64,000 nucleotides of DNA from Nymphaea colorata (taxonomy: Eukaryota > Streptophyta > Magnoliopsida > Nymphaeales > Nymphaeaceae). The stretch is taken from positions 2,504,001-2,568,000 of the forward strand of contig NC_045146.1 of the NCBI RefSeq assembly GCF_008831285.2, written 5' to 3'. Every line of letters starts with the position of its first letter. Position 1 is the stretch's first letter. This document shows, in pieces, positions 61,805 to 64,000 of the stretch. Below the pieces are notes generated by a model. That model saw nothing but the letters and a program-made list of their open reading frames with translations, made no database searches and was not told where the DNA came from. Both the position numbers and the translations under genes were made by a program.

Positions 61805-63291
61805 GGGCCCGTTTGATGGCATGGAAGAATTTAACGTGGTAAATTTACCATGATAAATTTTTCTAGAAAAATTTATAGGATGAAATTTCTCCCTCTTCCA
61901 ATTTGATGTCATGTTTGATGACAAGGTAGAATTTAACGTGGTAAAATTAACCATGTTTGATGCGCATGATAGAATTTAACGTGGTAAAATTAATCCAATA
62001 TGCAAGTTTGAAACCTCAAAGCATAATCTTAATCAATTTTTTTGGCTTTTAGAATTTTATCTTGTTATGAAGGACACTTCGCTGATTGATTGAATCAAGC
62101 TGTAAGGACTTTGAGAGGCTCATTGCAAGCTTGCTTGGAGGCCAGCCAATTGAGGAGTAGATTTCTTCAGCTCCATTACCTCCTACCCTGGCTTTCCTAG
62201 ATGCAACTTGAAGGCGAACTTGATGACATTTTACTACTTTCTGCTATTGTCTTTGAGGAAGTTTGGATGATTGCAAGAAAAGTTTGGATCTACATCTCTA
62301 AATTCAAGAGTTACAATTCTCTAAACAACGATCATTTGTGCTGTGCATGTTTTCATATACATGGCAAAATCTCATTGATGTTGATGAAAGATGTTGGTCA
62401 TAGCCAGGAAGAACTTGTTTCCTTCATTGTAGTTAGAATTAGAAGAGGATAGTTATCAACCTAAAAAACGAACACCACAAACCAGAAAGTATACCTATTT
62501 CATCAGCAATGATCAATAACTGATGCATAAGTTTTCCAGTTTCAATGTCATTACATTCATGGGAAGAACTATCATCTACCTTATCTAGAGATGCAACAGG
62601 ATTAGGCGTGAGACCGAGAGAGGAGAGGGGAGGAGGCGACGGAGAAGAGGCAATCAGATCTTGTTTGACACTGTCAGCCGATGGGCAACGGGCAATCGGC
62701 AACGGACAACAAGGGTTTTTTTGAGTGAGGCCTGCCGGCTCCCGCCTTCTGCTTTGAGGCTTGAAAGAGGAGAGGAAGGAGAGAGAGAGAGGAGAGAGAC
62801 TCTGAGAGAGGAGAGGAATGAGAGACCGAGAGAGAAGAGGGGAAGAGGCGATGGAGGAGGGGGAAGAGACCAGGGGATGAGGCGACGGAGGAGGGGGAAG
62901 AGGCAGCGAGAGAGGAGAGGAACGAGAGACCGAGAGAGGAGAGGGGAGAGGGGAAGAGGCGATGGAGGAGGGGGAAGAGACCAGGGGAAGAGGCGACAGA
63001 GGAGGGGGAAGAGGCAGCGAGACAGGAAAGGAATGAGAGACCGAGAGAAGAGGGGAAGAGGCAGCGAGAGAGGAGAGGGGAAGACGCGACGGAGAGGAAA
63101 AAAACGAGCGGTAAAAAGTCCGAGCTGAGAGCTCCGACTTTTTTTCGGGTGAATTTTACCCTCCTCGTACACTTTTTTGCGGGTGAATTTTTACAGTGTT
63201 TGAAGCACCCACCACTCAACGGGGTAAATTTCCCCTAACCGTACGTTTTTCATCCGATGCACAGGATTTTTCCTGTGCATCAAACAGGCCC
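61805..63291. mobile_element. PIF/Harbinger-like non-autonomous element nested in copia RT (1,487 bp)
   Basis: The ends GGGCCCGTTTGATG and, reverse-complemented, GGGCCTGTTTGATG (13 of 14) resemble the GGGCCTGTTTGG ends of Tourist/Harbinger elements. The flanks share up to 10 bp (CCCTGAGGGC); a 3-bp TGA duplication fits Harbinger, but 8- or 9-bp readings (hAT, Mutator) cannot be excluded because the ends share bases with the flank. The left part has three copies of AGAATTTAACGTGGTAAA. The right end has an 11-bp hairpin (GATGCACAGGA with TCCTGTGCATC). There is no transposase. Confidence 0.82.
62842..63085. repeat. 111-bp purine-rich minisatellite in the nested element
   Basis: GAAGAGGCGATGGAGGAGG recurs at 62,842 and 62,953, with a partial third copy. 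The units are GAGAGG-rich. Long open frames on both strands across 62,654-63,219 come from this stop-poor low-complexity sequence and are not taken as genes. Confidence 0.9.
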
Positions 63292-63804
63292 TGAGGGCTG
63301 CTGCATATATACAGTCTCTTGAAGATCACCATAGAGAAAGACATTCTTTACATCCAGCTGATACATAGGCCAATTAGAGTATACCGCAACAAAGATAATG
63401 AGCCGAATAGTACCTAACCTGGCCTCAGGGGAGAAAGTCTCAAAGAAGTCAACTCCATACGTCTGGGTATAACCCTTAGCCACTAATCGAGCCTTATATC
63501 TCTCTACAGACCCATCTGAATGGTACTTGACTGTAAAGACCCATTTAGAGCCAACAATATCACAATTTGAAGGAGGATCAACCAATTCCCAAGTACCACG
63601 CTGTAAGAAAGCATCCATCTCATCTTGCATGGCTTTTCGCCATTTACAGTCTAGTAGTGCTTGTTGATGACTAGTTGGAACAGTATGAACTGTCATAGCA
63701 TGAAGAAACTGCTGTAAATTGTCATCAAGGTGGTCAGTGGAAACAAATTGTGAGATTGGATGCATAGTACACTGTCTCTTGCCTTTGCGTAGGGCTATAG
63801 GCAA
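63292..63804 (-). pseudogene. Copia pol, RT first half (before the nested insertion)
   Basis: It includes WRKAMQDEMDAFLQRGTWEL, VGSKWVFTVKYHSDGSVERY and KARLVAKGYTQTYGVDFFET, ending at VYMQQPSG where the nested element begins. It lies in register with 60656-61804 across the insertion. The displayed start is arbitrary, since the polyprotein begins further upstream. Confidence 0.9.
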
Positions 63805-63917
63805 GTCCTGAGAAGGATCAATGTCAGGTATACTTACTGTTAAAGATACAAAAAAAAGGGGTTTTCTGAAATATTAGGAAGTTAGGGAAGGTCTCTTTAA
63901 ACGACCAATATGAGGAT

Positions 63918-63948
63918 CTGATCACGCCTTCCACATAGGCGTGATCAG
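63918..63948. repeat. Perfect 12-bp inverted repeat
   Basis: CTGATCACGCCT and AGGCGTGATCAG are separated by 7 bp. It lies where the copia frame has ended, so it may mark the end of another element. Confidence 0.7.
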
Positions 63949-64000
63949 GTCCTCCTTCTCACGGCACGCCCAACCCCTATTCCCTCACTGTCTCCTTATT

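Larger units (their letters stand above)
60403..64000 (-). mobile_element. Well-preserved Ty1/copia element, minus strand, split by a nested DNA transposon
   Basis: A 3' LTR (60403-60648), purine tract and pol lie on the minus strand, with the 5' part beyond the window. The visible pol frame has no internal stop from 63,804 to its end, except where the nested element interrupts it, so this is the youngest copia copy here. It probably sits in lipase intron 9, antisense to that gene. The sequence past 63,830 does not continue the frame (a stop appears near 63,875) and may be another insertion or divergent 5' sequence. Confidence 0.92.

Noticed and set aside
62654-63219. Three overlapping open frames of 155-181 codons on both strands
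   Set aside because: They cover a GAGAGG minisatellite; all frames are open because the repeat lacks stops, and the proteins are low-complexity Arg/Glu or Ser/Leu/Pro.

Overview
The window is nuclear DNA of a flowering plant. The evidence is two long, intron-rich, AT-rich plant-type genes, three Ty1/copia retrotransposons with plant-type LTRs, several hAT (BED finger/DUF659-type) transposase relics and many non-autonomous DNA transposons. The species cannot be read from the sequence. Introns of 6-8 kb packed with old transposons fit a medium or large plant genome. No tRNA, rRNA or organellar gene was seen.

Two host genes are arranged head-to-head, about 12-14 kb apart. On the minus strand (30,877 down to 4,199, continuing left of the window) lies the 5' half of a nucleolar RNA-binding protein of the RBM28/Nop4 family. 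Twelve coding exons can be placed with in-phase splice sites; they encode about 344 residues carrying three RRM domains. A telo-box (AAACCCTAA) lies in its probable 5' leader near 32.66 kb, as is common for plant ribosome-biogenesis genes. On the plus strand (44,894 to beyond 58,721) lies a membrane-anchored class 3 lipase of sn1-specific diacylglycerol-lipase type. Nine exons encode about 479 residues: four transmembrane segments, then the start of the lipase fold. The exon carrying the catalytic serine is not in the window.

The rest is mobile DNA, mostly inside introns. From left to right: a degenerate copia element with its 3' LTR (1-2,964); an old copia element with both LTRs (5,762-10,326, RBM28 intron 8); a copia fragment (about 12.46-12.64 kb); a hAT transposase pseudogene (14,968-18,885, intron 6) broken by two nested non-autonomous hAT-like elements; a recent 213-bp tandem duplication (21,258-21,681); two 1.2-kb non-autonomous hAT elements of one family in inverted orientation (24,865-26,093 and 26,638-27,884, intron 2); a second hAT transposase relic with an internal 617-bp duplication (37.5-39.2 kb, intergenic); a third hAT relic (53.6-54.7 kb, lipase intron 4); and a well-preserved copia element on the minus strand (60,403 to the window end) split by a 1.49-kb PIF/Harbinger-like element.

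No new enzymatic system was found. The most informative points are: nested insertions whose target-site duplications can be proved because removing the inserts puts the interrupted reading frame back in register; an intronic inverted repeat with roughly 1.2-kb arms; a probable GC-AG intron in the RBM28 gene; a uORF overlapping the lipase start codon; and the fact that all three assignable copia elements lie antisense to the host gene they occupy.
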